A DNA stretch of 64,000 nt from UBA11591 sp040220895. GTDB taxonomy: Bacteria; Bacteroidota; Bacteroidia; Flavobacteriales_E; Vicingaceae. Shown here in pieces: positions 1 to 7,737 of the stretch. Made by a program: the position numbers and the translations under genes. The stretch covers positions 1-64,000 of the forward strand of contig JAVJVY010000022.1 of assembly GCA_040220895.1 (NCBI GenBank), read 5' to 3'. The notes under the pieces are model-generated. The model worked only from the letters and a program-made list of their open reading frames with translations. It had not been told where the DNA came from and ran no database searches. Position 1 is the stretch's first letter, and every line of letters starts with the position of its first letter.

Positions 1-104
1 AATAAAATTCAAATTCTTCGCCAAAGTCGCGGTTTAAATCGCAGTCCAGTTCGTGGTCAGAAAATGTGGATTAAAGGGTTATTTTTCAAAATCCAATATA
101 TAAC
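1..104. other. Tail of a geneless cassette (partial)
   Basis: This stretch has no convincing reading frame and ends at the R'' box of the first attC-like site. Positions about 14-104 resemble 1141-1231, the body of the second, geneless cassette: both carry a GCGGTTT..AATCGC segment, then GTCCAGTTCG and GGTCAGA, and both end in a TTTCAAAAT..CAATAT run just before the R'' box. The two look like divergent copies of one non-coding cassette. No function is recognised. Confidence 0.4.
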
Positions 105-209
105 AACGCCTAAATGCCAAACCCTAGTCGCAGTGGGTTAGGTTACTTCTACTCTACTTGTTATCTTTATGGAAACAAAGGGTTCGGCATTTAGCCAGAC
201 ACGTTAGCC
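98..209 (+). repeat. attC-like site A
   Basis: R'' is ATATAAC (98-104) and R' is GTTAGCC (203-209). Inner arms AACGCCTAAATGCC (105-118) and GGCATTTAGCC (186-196) are complementary apart from a bulge, and an AAACCC/GGGTT pair extends the stem. The middle part (CCTAGTCGCAGTGGGTTAGG and a TTATCTTTATGGAAACAAA stretch) recurs almost unchanged in the site at 14808. R'' and R' of this site do not match each other beyond AAC/GTT. R' instead matches the R'' after the next gene. Confidence 0.65.
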
Positions 210-222
210 GTAATATTTATCA

Positions 223-948
223 ATGTCCACTTTTATAGAAAAAGAAAACAATAGGATTAATTACAAGCACGGTACTTATCAAAAAATTTCAGCTGAAATT
301 GGTGATTGGACTGCATACTTAGAGCATACATGGAAGTTTTTTGAAAGGGATAAATTGAATTTTCTAAGTTGGTTAAAAGAGAATCCTATTGATTCGAAGG
401 TAGCTGATGATCGAAATTGGAAACTCTCTTTAGAAGAGAACATTTCACTTAGAAATCCTCACAAACATTTAACAAGTGTTTTCACTAATCTGTACAGGAT
501 TTCGGAACATGAGCTGGGAAGTTTTTGTCATTTCTATCAGCTCCACTACAACATTGAATTGTCCTCTGAAATCACTAGAAAGATTGACTTGAACAAAGAC
601 AATTTTTATTGGCTTAAAGCGCTCTTGAAAAAACAAAAACATGAAATGCTTCGATTAGACCCTGAGTATCAGAGAATATTACAATTCAAGAAAATAAGAG
701 ACAACCTATCACATCGTCCAGAACATACCTTGATCTCAAAACCAAAAGACCAGACTTTTAGAAAGTTTCTCGAAGATGCAGATGGAATAGAATTGACTGA
801 TTCATATTGGGTGCAGGAAGGTGGTTTACACGGTTTTTATTTTAGTTCGGATGTCTCAATTATGAATCTTTCTGAAAATATCCAAGTCTTCTTTAAAAAA
901 CTCCTTGATTTGACTTATCCATCCAGTAGAAGTCAACTTATTGAATAA
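223..948 (+). CDS. Cassette-borne HEPN-like hypothetical protein
   Basis: The 241-residue soluble protein has no signal peptide or membrane segment and is rich in Lys, Glu and aromatic residues. Near the C-terminal third it has R159-D-N-L-S-H164, an R-x4-H arrangement typical of HEPN domains, which are helical and often RNase or nucleotidyltransferase-linked. The context (predicted long helices followed by KIRDNLSH) fits that fold, but I do not recognise a named family. The ATG at 223 lies 20 nt after the R' box and the stop lies 7 nt before the next R'' box, so the gene fills its cassette. A defence or RNA-cleavage role is inference from the motif only. Confidence 0.6.
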   Translation: MSTFIEKENNRINYKHGTYQKISAEIGDWTAYLEHTWKFFERDKLNFLSWLKENPIDSKVADDRNWKLSLEENISLRNPHKHLTSVFTNLYRISEHELGSFCHFYQLHYNIELSSEITRKIDLNKDNFYWLKALLKKQKHEMLRLDPEYQRILQFKKIRDNLSHRPEHTLISKPKDQTFRKFLEDADGIELTDSYWVQEGGLHGFYFSSDVSIMNLSENIQVFFKKLLDLTYPSSRSQLIE

Positions 949-955
949 TTACTAC

Positions 956-1065
956 GGCTAACACTACCTAACAGCCAAACTGTAACCTCAGTGGGTTAGT
1001 TTGGTTTAAAGAAAGTTTACTTTAGTGGGAACAAACAGTTCGGCTGTTAGCCAAACACGTTACAT
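956..1065 (+). repeat. attC-like site B
   Basis: R'' is GGCTAAC (956-962) and R' is GTTACAT (1059-1065). Inner arms TAACAGCCAAACTG (969-982) and CAGTTCGGCTGTTA (1036-1049) are complementary except for one bulge. R'' with its flank (953-962) is a perfect 10-bp reverse complement of GTTAGCCGTA at 203-212, the start of the HEPN-like cassette. The central segment resembles sites A and O. Confidence 0.65.
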
Positions 1066-1231
1066 ACAATATTTTGAAGCGGGTTATTTAGGCTGAATCT
1101 CTTCGCTTATCCTAATAGTTTTCTTGTTACTCGATATCAAAACAATACTTCTTCGCGGTTTTAATCGCTGTCCAGTTCGCGGTCAGATAATTTGAAGAAG
1201 AAGAAAGTGATTTCAAAATACAATATGTAAC
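1060..1231 (+). other. Geneless cassette
   Basis: This segment runs from the R' of site B to R'' ATGTAAC (1225-1231). TATGTAAC (1224-1231) is the perfect reverse complement of GTTACATA (1059-1066), so both ends match as for a complete cassette. There is no supported gene. Positions 1141-1231 resemble 14-104. It could carry a promoter, a small RNA or a decayed gene; nothing in the sequence decides. Confidence 0.45.
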
Positions 1232-1252
1232 AACGCCTAAATGCCTGTTTAG
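1225..1252 (+). repeat. Half attC-like site C (left arm only)
   Basis: R'' ATGTAAC is followed by AACGCCTAAATGCC, identical to the left inner arm of site A. The pattern then breaks off: no complementary right arm or GTT box is found before the gene at 1354. A recombination or deletion has probably removed the right half and fused the next gene group to it. Confidence 0.45.
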
Positions 1253-1353
1253 CGTCAGCAAAAAGTGAACTTCTTTGAGTGAGGATTTAAGAGAGTGATT
1301 TAACCCAATAATCACTTAAATTTAATCATAATGAACTAATCTATATTGAAACC

Positions 1354-2589
1354 ATGAAACTATTTTACACTTTTATTTTATCACTAACTATGAGCTCTTT
1401 AGGAGCGCAATCTTTTGTCTTTGACTTGGATCAAGAGCTTTCAACTTCAATAAAAAAACTTGTCACAGATCATAAAATAATTGCAATCGGTGAACTACAT
1501 GGAACAGTAGAATCTCCACTACTAATGCTAGAACTTGCAAAATTGGTGAGAGAAACCGAGGATTCAATTACTGTTGGACTCGAAATCTCTCAGCGGTTTC
1601 AAAAAGACCTTGATGAATTTATGATTTCTGGAGACGTTGAAATTTTTAAAAGGCTAGACCATTTTAAAAGCAATGATGGAAGATCGAGCGTTGCGATGAC
1701 TCATCTGCTCCGAGAATTACAGTTATTGAAAGGTATCAGAATCGTTTGTTTTGATAAAAACACGAATACGGAAACTCGTCAATTTGATCGAGACAGTATC
1801 ATGGGAAATAATCTGAAATTAGCATTTGATGGCCATCAAATGCTAATACTTACCGGAAACCTTCATGCCTCACTCGACCCAAATTGGATGGGAATGAACC
1901 GTAAAAGTGCTATTCATTGTTTAAAAGAATCGCTGCCAGACCAGATCTCCATTATTTCGCTCAACTCGTATTTTGGAGGTGGCAATGCATGGAACTGTCA
2001 ACAAGATGGTTGTAGAATCTTTCCACTTGGTAGATACCCAATGGGAGAATCGAATGGTTTTAAGAACTTCATACGTTACCAATCAGGGTCCATTGAGGAT
2101 GGATTCAATGGAATAATCTATTATGAAACCGCGCATGCATCTCCGCCTTTTTTATCAGACCAAAAAGAACTTGAAAAGGTCATTGACATATTTAAACAGT
2201 CTATAATAAAAAAAGATAGTATCGCATTTAAAAATCTCTTTTTTGATGATGAGGTATCGTTTGTAGGTGTTATGTCGGGCCTTACAGAAATGTCGATTAA
2301 AAAGGACTTTCTTGATTTTCAAGGATTAGCTGTCTCAAATTCTACTGATTTTATAAAACAAATATGCCAAAGCGAAAAACTACAAAAGGAGAAGTTTTAC
2401 AATACAGTAATTACGCTGGACGGCTTGGTAGCTTCGATTTCATTCGATTACACCTATCATTCTGGTGAACGAATGATGCAATGGGGAAATGAAAAATGGA
2501 ATTTAGTCTTCACCGAGGGACAGTGGTTGATTACGGATGTGGTGTATTCCATTTATTTTCCAGACATAGAGATGTGTCCGTTCTATTAG
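1354..2589 (+). CDS. Secreted EreA/ChaN/Tiki-like protein with C-terminal NTF2-like domain
   Basis: The 411-residue protein starts with a cleavable signal peptide (about residues 1-18, ending LGAQS). Residues 40-270 resemble the EreA/ChaN/TraB-Tiki superfamily: an IGELHGT motif with E47 and H49, and later an LTGNLHA motif, the usual pair of active-site segments. Residues about 280-411 look like an NTF2/SnoaL-type domain. Members of the superfamily include erythromycin esterases, haem-binding ChaN and Tiki metalloproteases, so the substrate cannot be named. The gene follows a half-site, and two decayed genes lie between it and the next full site. Confidence 0.6.
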   Translation: MKLFYTFILSLTMSSLGAQSFVFDLDQELSTSIKKLVTDHKIIAIGELHGTVESPLLMLELAKLVRETEDSITVGLEISQRFQKDLDEFMISGDVEIFKRLDHFKSNDGRSSVAMTHLLRELQLLKGIRIVCFDKNTNTETRQFDRDSIMGNNLKLAFDGHQMLILTGNLHASLDPNWMGMNRKSAIHCLKESLPDQISIISLNSYFGGGNAWNCQQDGCRIFPLGRYPMGESNGFKNFIRYQSGSIEDGFNGIIYYETAHASPPFLSDQKELEKVIDIFKQSIIKKDSIAFKNLFFDDEVSFVGVMSGLTEMSIKKDFLDFQGLAVSNSTDFIKQICQSEKLQKEKFYNTVITLDGLVASISFDYTYHSGERMMQWGNEKWNLVFTEGQWLITDVVYSIYFPDIEMCPFY

Positions 2590-2628
2590 TTAAATAATTC
2601 ACCCTCGAAATAGCTAATTACAGCTGAA

Positions 2629-2945
2629 ATGAATCACCTTTTAAAGTTCAAAGCCAAACCTTGGGAAATCTTACCGCAAGGAGTACAACAAAAAAGTTTT
2701 GCCGAAGGGGAATTAAAGATTCGATTATTGAGATTCAGTGATCAATTTACTGAACCTGACTAGTGTATGAAAGGTCATCTTGGATATGTTCTGCATGGAG
2801 CAATGATCATTGATTTTAAGGAAATCTGAAATCATTCCTAGAGGGGGATGGTCTATGGATAAATCAAGGAGAAAATGATAAACATAAAGTGATCATCGAA
2901 AAGGAAAAGCAAGTTGAACTTATCGTCTTTGAAATTGAACCGTAG
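2629..2945 (+). pseudogene. Decayed cupin-domain gene
   Basis: The ATG at 2629 opens a frame encoding a cupin-like start (LKFKAKPWEILPQG), interrupted by TAG at 2761. The frame resumes as CMKGHLGYVLHGAMIIDF and then shifts near 2820-2830. It ends in another frame with GDGLWINQGENDKHKV and TAG at 2943-2945. The GHLGYVLHG and GEN..HKV parts are the two cupin motifs. The TAG sits where Trp (TGG) would fit. Two independent lesions make sequencing error an unlikely full explanation. Confidence 0.6.
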
Positions 2946-2996
2946 TTATCAAATCAAAAAAGAGTTATTTACCTCAAATTTGATATTCAAAAAACT

Positions 2997-3530
2997 ATGT
3001 AAAACTACATTGACTTAGCAGAAAAAAATGGAGTCAAACTGCCAGATACTTGACCATGTCAGTTTTGCGGTGCAGATGCAAAAAGAGGTATTCATGAAAG
3101 CTTAGAAATATTCAACCTTGGCTTTCAAGTCATTGATTTTCCAAATTTTGAAAATCATTTTTTTGGGTTTCCTATTGTGGACGCTCATACACTTCAACAT
3201 CCCGAAATTCATGGATGATGGAACAATCACTTTCACCTTACAAGACTGCATCTGATTTTCACATACAACGTTAAAAGGACTTATGATTTATCACCCAGAT
3301 TGAGTGATTATTTAAATAAGTATAAAGGTCATGAGAAAAACGAGTACTTACATCCACCGAAAGCACTGGACAGAGGAAATATAAAGACAACAGATATCCT
3401 TGAAAAATCAACTTCTGAAAATGAGTGCAAGGAATTAATAAGAAATTGGGCTCTAGAAGTCTATAATAAGCAGCATACTCATCACGCTTTGGTAGATAAT
3501 ATCGCAAAAGGATTTGTGAATATTAAATAA
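2997..3530 (+). pseudogene. Decayed DUF5946-like gene
   Basis: A single frame from ATG 2997 to TAA 3528 encodes a DUF5946-like protein but has in-frame stops TAA 3000, TGA 3051 and TGA 3216. Readable motifs are PCQFCGADAKRG (a CxxC-type start) and VDAHTLQHPEIHG, followed by HFHLTRLHLIF, as in DUF5946. Two of the stops lie at likely Trp codons. The 3' part from about 3300 remains open but is probably not expressed as a protein of its own. No frameshift is needed, only point changes. Confidence 0.55.
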
Positions 3531-3539
3531 AAAGCCAGT

Positions 3540-3671
3540 TGCCAACATCGGCTATAGCTAATGCTGGCTTGAAAGTAAAAAATTATATTTTGTACTTTCA
3601 ATAACCATCCTGCTGGCGAGGACGCAAACGTTTTCAAAATGCCGCAATAGCCATAGCCAGGAACGTTGTGC
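3540..3671 (+). repeat. attC-like site D
   Basis: R'' is TGCCAAC (3540-3546) and R' is GTTGTGC (3665-3671). The left arm CGGCTATAGCTAATGC and the right arm GCAATAGCCATAGCC are complementary with small bulges. The matching upstream R' (GTTGGCA) is not found, in keeping with the disrupted cassette to the left. Confidence 0.5.
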
Positions 3672-3699
3672 GTAATACTAAATAACAATAAGACTGAAT

Positions 3700-4071
3700 A
3701 TGCAACCTCGTGAACTAATAGAAGAATGGGTCAAAAGATTCAATAAAGCAGATATTATTGCTATATCAGAGCTTTATGCTGAAAATGCAATCAACCATCA
3801 AGTAGTAACTGAACCACTTTATGGACGAAAAGCCATTCTTGAAATGTTCCAAATTGAATTTGGACGAGCAAAAATGATATGCAATATCGAAAATATTTTT
3901 CAAGATGGTGATTGGGCCATACTCGAATGGAGTGATCCGATAGGACTGCGAGGTTGCGGATTCTTCAAAATAAAAGAAGGTAAGATAGTTTTTCAGAGAG
4001 GGTATTTTGACCAACTTTCTTTTTTTAGAGCACAAAATATTCCCATCCCAGATACGTATCTTGGTGATTAA
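3700..4071 (+). CDS. SnoaL-like (NTF2-fold) protein
   Basis: The 123-residue single-domain protein has the SnoaL layout: an N-terminal helix (RELIEEWVKRFNKADI), LYAENAINHQV, then a GRKAILEMF helix and strands ending GYFDQLSFF. The family includes polyketide cyclases, limonene-epoxide hydrolases and many small-molecule binders, so the substrate is unknown. There is no export signal. It is the only gene between R' at 3665 and R'' at 4088, and the start lies 35 nt after the R' box. Confidence 0.75.
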   Translation: MQPRELIEEWVKRFNKADIIAISELYAENAINHQVVTEPLYGRKAILEMFQIEFGRAKMICNIENIFQDGDWAILEWSDPIGLRGCGFFKIKEGKIVFQRGYFDQLSFFRAQNIPIPDTYLGD

Positions 4072-4087
4072 AAACAAAAGTAAGATT

Positions 4088-4132
4088 GTACAACCACGCC
4101 CTCACGACAGTGCGCAAACCAAACCATTAGCA
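4088..4132 (+). repeat. Degenerate short attC-like site E
   Basis: R'' GTACAAC (4088-4094) matches the reverse complement of GTTGTGC (3665) at six of seven positions. The right box reads ATTAGCA (4126-4132) after AAACC, where site H has AAACCGTTAGC, so the expected G is A. At 45 bp it is the shortest site and may be inactive. Confidence 0.35.
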
Positions 4133-4169
4133 TTAATTTAAACAAAGAAATTTCTTGCAGAAGAAAACA

Positions 4170-4691
4170 ATGAATATAAGAATTAGAAAGTGGGAATTAT
4201 CAGATATAGAAAACCTTGTCCGATATGCGAATAACAATAAGATTTCAGACAATTTAGCAGACGCTTTCCCTTTTCCCTATTCTGAAGAGTTTGGATTAGA
4301 TTTTATCAACAGAGTATCGAATGAACAACCAACTAAAATATTTGCCATTACATTCAAAAATATTGCAATTGGTTCGATTGGAATATTTCCTGACCAAGAT
4401 ATTTATCGAAAAAATGCCGCTATTGCATATTGGATAGCTGAACCATTTTGGGGAAAAGGAGTTGCGACTTCAGCAATTGAACAAATTCTGACATATGGAT
4501 TTAACAAACTCAATATAGCAAGAATTTATGCAAAACCGTTCGGAACAAATATTGCTTCTCAGCGTGTTCTTGAAAAAGTAGGATTTCAATTGGAAGCAAT
4601 AATTCCCAATTCAATATTCAAGAATAATACGTTTTTGGATGAAAAAATATATGGAATAAGAAAAACTAAGTACAACAATAATTATAAGTAA
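4170..4691 (+). CDS. GNAT family N-acetyltransferase (RimJ/RimL type)
   Basis: The 173-residue protein (from the ATG at 4170; a TTG at 4155 is less likely) begins IRIRKWELSDIENL, typical of RimJ/RimL-like GNATs. It carries the acetyl-CoA-binding segment FWGKGVATSAIEQ and the later GTNIASQRVLEKVGF motif. It should transfer acetyl from acetyl-CoA to an amine, but the substrate is unknown. GNATs are frequent cargo of integron cassettes. It lies between degenerate sites E and F. Confidence 0.85.
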   Translation: MNIRIRKWELSDIENLVRYANNNKISDNLADAFPFPYSEEFGLDFINRVSNEQPTKIFAITFKNIAIGSIGIFPDQDIYRKNAAIAYWIAEPFWGKGVATSAIEQILTYGFNKLNIARIYAKPFGTNIASQRVLEKVGFQLEAIIPNSIFKNNTFLDEKIYGIRKTKYNNNYK

Positions 4692-4800
4692 TTGCTGGTT
4701 CTTGCCTACTTCTGAAAATCAGGGAGGATTTTCAGCTTGGTATATAATTGCAAAGTTAAGTTATAAACCACCCAACTACTCATAGCCGAGAACGTTTTGC
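4692..4800 (+). repeat. attC-like site F, left box degenerate
   Basis: The right end is clear: CCAACTACTCATAGCC, then R' GTTTTGC (4794-4800). The same CAACTACTCATAGCC arm occurs in site J. No clear AAC box follows the GNAT stop. A perfect 9-bp inverted repeat (CTGAAAATC 4712-4720, GATTTTCAG 4727-4735) forms a hairpin inside the site. It has no T-run, so it is probably part of the site and not a terminator. Confidence 0.4.
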
Positions 4801-4819
4801 ACTATTAAACTTTAAAAAA

Positions 4820-5218
4820 ATGGAAATAAGAAAAACATTTAGATCAACATTATCCAGGTCTGTTCTTTATCAAGCTTGGGTTTCACCTGAGATGACTATT
4901 GAACCAGTAGTGAAGATTGAAAGTGATCCAAAAATTAACGGTCACTTCAAACTATATTCAAAATCTGAACATGGTGAAGGAGTTATGTCCGGAAAATTTA
5001 TTGAAGTGGAACAGGATAAAAAATTGAAATATACCTGGCATTGGGAAGAAAGCCCTGAAAAGACTGAAGTTACGGTTGAATTTTTGGAGAACGCAGGAAG
5101 AACTACTGTTGAGCTTATGCATAAAGGTTTTACCACAATAGAAAGTAAGGAAATGCATGATGCTGGTTGGGATCATTATTTTAAAAGCTTAGAAGATAAA
5201 ATTAAGCAGACTAACTAA
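4820..5218 (+). CDS. SRPBCC (AHSA1-like) domain protein
   Basis: The 132-residue START/Bet v1-like protein begins MEIRKTFRSTLSRSVLYQAWVS, the usual AHSA1 opening in which domain entry is followed by a helix. It has the central GHFKLYS and KYTWHWEE strands and the C-terminal amphipathic helix (MHDAGWDHYFKSLEDKI). Such proteins bind hydrophobic ligands or, in Aha1, Hsp90; no specific function is evident. R' GTTTTGCA before it pairs with TGCACAAC (5239-5246) after it at seven of eight positions. Confidence 0.8.
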   Translation: MEIRKTFRSTLSRSVLYQAWVSPEMTIEPVVKIESDPKINGHFKLYSKSEHGEGVMSGKFIEVEQDKKLKYTWHWEESPEKTEVTVEFLENAGRTTVELMHKGFTTIESKEMHDAGWDHYFKSLEDKIKQTN

Positions 5219-5239
5219 CCAGTAGAATCTAAAAACATT

Positions 5240-5434
5240 GCACAACACGGTATATAGCAAATAAGGCGTTCAGGGGTTTATGAAAGTTAAGCACTCTTTA
5301 GCAACACCGCCAAATCGTTGATTTGGCTTTTAAAAATGAATAAATTAAAAACAAAATACAACGTTTTGGCTCAGAGCAAACTCGAAGGTTTATCGATTTC
5401 TATTGCCCTACTTGCCATATACTGAACGTTATCA
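5240..5434 (+). repeat. attC-like site G
   Basis: R'' is GCACAAC (5240-5246) and R' is GTTATCA (5428-5434). Arms GTATATAGCAA (about 5250-5260) and TTGCCATATAC (about 5412-5422) are complementary except for one base. The 195-bp site has a long variable centre. GTTATCAGT (5428-5436) pairs perfectly with ACTGATAAC (6283-6291) at the far end of the next cassette. Confidence 0.6.
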
Positions 5435-5447
5435 GTAATTACAAAAA

Positions 5448-6278
5448 ATGAATAAAATAATAGAAACAGAGATAGGAAGTATTGAATATTCAGTATTTGG
5501 TTCAGGACAACCTGTTTTGTTTCTACACGGTGGGCATTCAAATTCAAACGAAACATTATTTCAAAAAGGATATGATAAAAGTAAATATCAACTTATTACA
5601 CCATCCAGACCAGGATATGGGAAAACACCGCTTTCCAGATTTAAATCACCAAAAGAATCGGCTGAACTAATTATTACACTCCTTGATTCTCTTAAAATTG
5701 AAAAGGCAATACTCGTTGGAATATCAGCAGGTGGTTTAACCGCCTTAGAATTGGCATCTAACTACCCAGACCGTACCGAAAAATTAATTTTAATCTCTGC
5801 TGTAACTAAGAAATGGTTAACTAAAAGGGATGATTTATACCGAAGAGGAAAAAAGATGTTTTCACCAAGTAAAGAAAAACGAAGTTGGAGCCTTTTTAGA
5901 TTTTTCTTTAAACTTCTCCCTAAACTTATGACAAAAGTGCTTTTCAAGGAACTCTCAACAAAAGAAAAACCGATTATCTTGACTGATGAAATAGCCGAGA
6001 TTAGAGAAATGACATTTAAGCAAGGTTCAGGTTTTGGTTTTGAGAATGATTTAGACCAAGATATTTCTAATGGGATAATTGAAAAAATCAAATGTCCTAC
6101 TCTTATTTTACATAGTGAAAATGACAAATCAGTAAATATTGAGATGGCCAAATACGCTAATCAGAAGATTGGAAATTCTGAATTAAAAACCTTTGACAAT
6201 AAATGGGGCCATTTACTATGGGTGGGTGAAGAAAGTGCAAAGCCAATTGCTGATGTGATAAAGTTCTTAAATGAATAA
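5448..6278 (+). CDS. Alpha/beta hydrolase
   Basis: The 276-residue protein has the fold markers in order: FLHGGHSNSN (oxyanion HGG), PGYGKTP, the nucleophile elbow GISAGG with S93, HSENDKSV (acid region) and NKWGHLLW (catalytic His). There is no signal peptide, so it is probably cytoplasmic. It may be an esterase or peroxidase-like hydrolase; the substrate is not predictable. It fills the cassette whose end boxes match perfectly over 9 bp (5428-5436 with 6283-6291). Confidence 0.85.
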   Translation: MNKIIETEIGSIEYSVFGSGQPVLFLHGGHSNSNETLFQKGYDKSKYQLITPSRPGYGKTPLSRFKSPKESAELIITLLDSLKIEKAILVGISAGGLTALELASNYPDRTEKLILISAVTKKWLTKRDDLYRRGKKMFSPSKEKRSWSLFRFFFKLLPKLMTKVLFKELSTKEKPIILTDEIAEIREMTFKQGSGFGFENDLDQDISNGIIEKIKCPTLILHSENDKSVNIEMAKYANQKIGNSELKTFDNKWGHLLWVGEESAKPIADVIKFLNE

Positions 6279-6284
6279 AAAAAC

Positions 6285-6351
6285 TGATAACACTGTATAT
6301 GAAATCATACCACCCTGCGGGTCGATATTGCTCATAGCCAAACCGTTAGCG
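6285..6351 (+). repeat. attC-like site H
   Basis: R'' is TGATAAC (6285-6291) and R' is GTTAGCG (6345-6351), 67 bp in total. It aligns well with site M (12990-13056), which is also 67 bp and shares the pattern TGTATATnAAATCATA. The right arm TGCTCATAGCCAAACC resembles sites F and J. GTTAGCGG pairs with CCGCCAAC (7590-7597) at seven of eight positions. Confidence 0.6.
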
Positions 6352-6383
6352 GTCATTATGAAAATAATCAAAGAACAATACAG

Positions 6384-6719
6384 ATGCCGATAGTCAATTG
6401 TTTTACAAAAAGAAAGGAAATAAGCGACCGAATATTAAAGGACTTATTACACCAATTGTCTGAAAAAATTCAAGTTGCTGAAAAGGACATTACAATGAAC
6501 TTTGTTACAAGCTATTCACAAGCAGGTCAGAAATATGAATTTCTTCTAATCCTGTATTTGCCAACTTTGTGGAGTAAAAAAAGCATCAATAACATTCAGA
6601 AAGCACTTTTAGAATTGCTCATTGATACTTTTAAAATAACTTCCAATGAAGTATTTATTCTTACAAACACAATAGAATCCGGAAATGTTATTGAAAATGG
6701 TAAGGAGGTAACATGGTAA
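6384..6719 (+). CDS. Small tautomerase-like hypothetical protein
   Basis: This 111-residue protein begins Met-Pro-Ile-Val, placing Pro at the position of the catalytic N-terminal proline of the 4-oxalocrotonate tautomerase superfamily. It has two apparent beta-alpha-beta halves (about 1-55 and 56-105). Similarity is otherwise weak and I cannot name the family. It is the first of three genes in one cassette, 8 to 16 nt upstream of the next depending on start choice, suggesting co-transcription. Confidence 0.45.
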   Translation: MPIVNCFTKRKEISDRILKDLLHQLSEKIQVAEKDITMNFVTSYSQAGQKYEFLLILYLPTLWSKKSINNIQKALLELLIDTFKITSNEVFILTNTIESGNVIENGKEVTW

Positions 6720-6735
6720 TAAAAAATTGAAAAAT

Positions 6736-7296
6736 ATGAAGCGTAAAATACTCACTATTATCTTGGGCACATCAATCATATTTGTTTGGAATGCCCTTTC
6801 TTGGACATTGCTGCCTTTCCATTCCAATTCATTAAAAAATATTCCCAACTCTGCTTTTGATGCAAAAACTTTTCAAGAAACTCTCCTCGAAGATGGAGTC
6901 TATCACTATCCAGGACTACCAGATGGAAACGAGATAAAGGATTTTGAAGAAATTGAAAATCGACTAAAAAAAGGACCAAGAATTACTTTAATGGTAGTAA
7001 AAAAAGGACCAAGTGAATTATTTGACCTACTGACCCTTGGAGTAAATTTAATCTTTAACATTTTAGCGGTAATTGCAGCCTTTATTATTGTCTCATTAAT
7101 TGAAAATAAAAGTTTTAAAAGGGTCTTTCTCACCACCTTTCTTGTTGGATTGACAGTAGCCCTAATGAGCGATTTACCCCAAATGAATTGGTATATGTTT
7201 CCTCCCGAGTATACATTGACCAATGTTCTCGACCATTTAGTCGCTTTTTCGCTGCTTGGTCTATTATTCGGACGATTCACATTTTATAAAGCTTAA
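6736..7296 (+). CDS. Hypothetical membrane protein, four predicted TM segments
   Basis: The 186-residue protein (ATG at 6736; TTG at 6727 also possible) has an N-terminal membrane segment, an outer region of about 60 residues containing GVYHYPGLPDGNEI, and three further hydrophobic segments from residue about 90. The charged segment NRLKKGPRITLMVVKKGPS precedes the second membrane helix. I do not recognise the family. It shares a cassette with the tautomerase-like gene and a decayed DUF6958-like gene. Confidence 0.55.
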   Translation: MKRKILTIILGTSIIFVWNALSWTLLPFHSNSLKNIPNSAFDAKTFQETLLEDGVYHYPGLPDGNEIKDFEEIENRLKKGPRITLMVVKKGPSELFDLLTLGVNLIFNILAVIAAFIIVSLIENKSFKRVFLTTFLVGLTVALMSDLPQMNWYMFPPEYTLTNVLDHLVAFSLLGLLFGRFTFYKA

Positions 7297-7300
7297 AATA

Positions 7301-7585
7301 ATGACTGAAGAAAAAATATTGACACGTCATCCACAAGGGAAAAAAGGAGTTAATATCCTAAAATGAAGGTACGACACAATCAAAGACTTCATTTTAGAAA
7401 CGGCACAAAAACATAAAGAAATTAGTTTTGAGGAACTTGTTGAGTTGGCAGTAGATAAATTGACTTATACATTTGACGGAAAAGTTCTTTGGTATTTAGT
7501 AACTGTCAAACTTGATTCAGAGGCTCGCGGGATAATTGAACGAATCCCTAAAACGAGTCCACATAAAGTAAGAATGAAAAAATAA
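7301..7585 (+). pseudogene. DUF6958-like gene with one in-frame stop
   Basis: The ATG at 7301 opens a 94-codon frame with the DUF6958-like opening TRHPQGKKGVNILK and a C-terminal LVTVKLDSEARGIIERIP. A single TGA at 7364-7366 (codon 22) interrupts it. The rest stays open to TAA 7583, and an Arg CGA-to-TGA change would explain the lesion. It begins 4 nt after the upstream stop. A single stop could also be a sequencing error, so this is the least certain of the decayed genes. Confidence 0.5.
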
Positions 7586-7590
7586 CGAAC

Positions 7591-7720
7591 CGCCAACAAT
7601 GGGTATAAAACATAAGGCGGGCAGTAATTTTCGCAAATTTTGGGTACTCTTCTAGCTTTGACCCTTTGGACAATAAAACAATTCAGAAATTCCTTTCGTT
7701 TCATACCTGAGATGTTGTAT
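7591..7720 (+). repeat. attC-like site I
   Basis: R'' is CGCCAAC (7591-7597) and R' is GTTGTAT (7714-7720). The left arm has GGGTATAAAACATAAGGCG and the right arm TTTCATACC. GTTGTATGCA (7714-7723) pairs with TGCACACAAC (8262-8271) at nine of ten positions across the RDD gene. Confidence 0.55.
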
Positions 7721-7737
7721 GCAATTATGTAAAAACC

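Noticed and set aside
1127..1315. Minus-strand 62-codon frame
   Set aside because: It spans an attC-like box and the geneless cassette, has no start signal or recognised motif, and the divergent copy at 14-104 does not keep the frame open.
2761..3218. Stop-codon reassignment (TGA or TAG read as Trp) to explain stops at Trp positions
   Set aside because: TAA, TAG and TGA all occur as internal stops, frameshifts are also present, and the core genes (rpoC, rpsA, pyruvate carboxylase) have no internal stops and use normal stop codons. Decay explains it better.
3300..3530. Independent 76-residue protein
   Set aside because: It is in frame with, and the C-terminal part of, the decayed DUF5946-like gene beginning at 2997, and starts with TTG without a clear ribosome site.
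4712..4735. Rho-independent terminator after the GNAT gene
   Set aside because: The 9-bp hairpin is perfect but no T-run follows. It lies within the attC-like site and is better seen as part of it.
5482..5670. Second plus-strand frame within the alpha/beta hydrolase
   Set aside because: It is a shadow of the hydrolase gene, whose catalytic motifs are all in the main frame.
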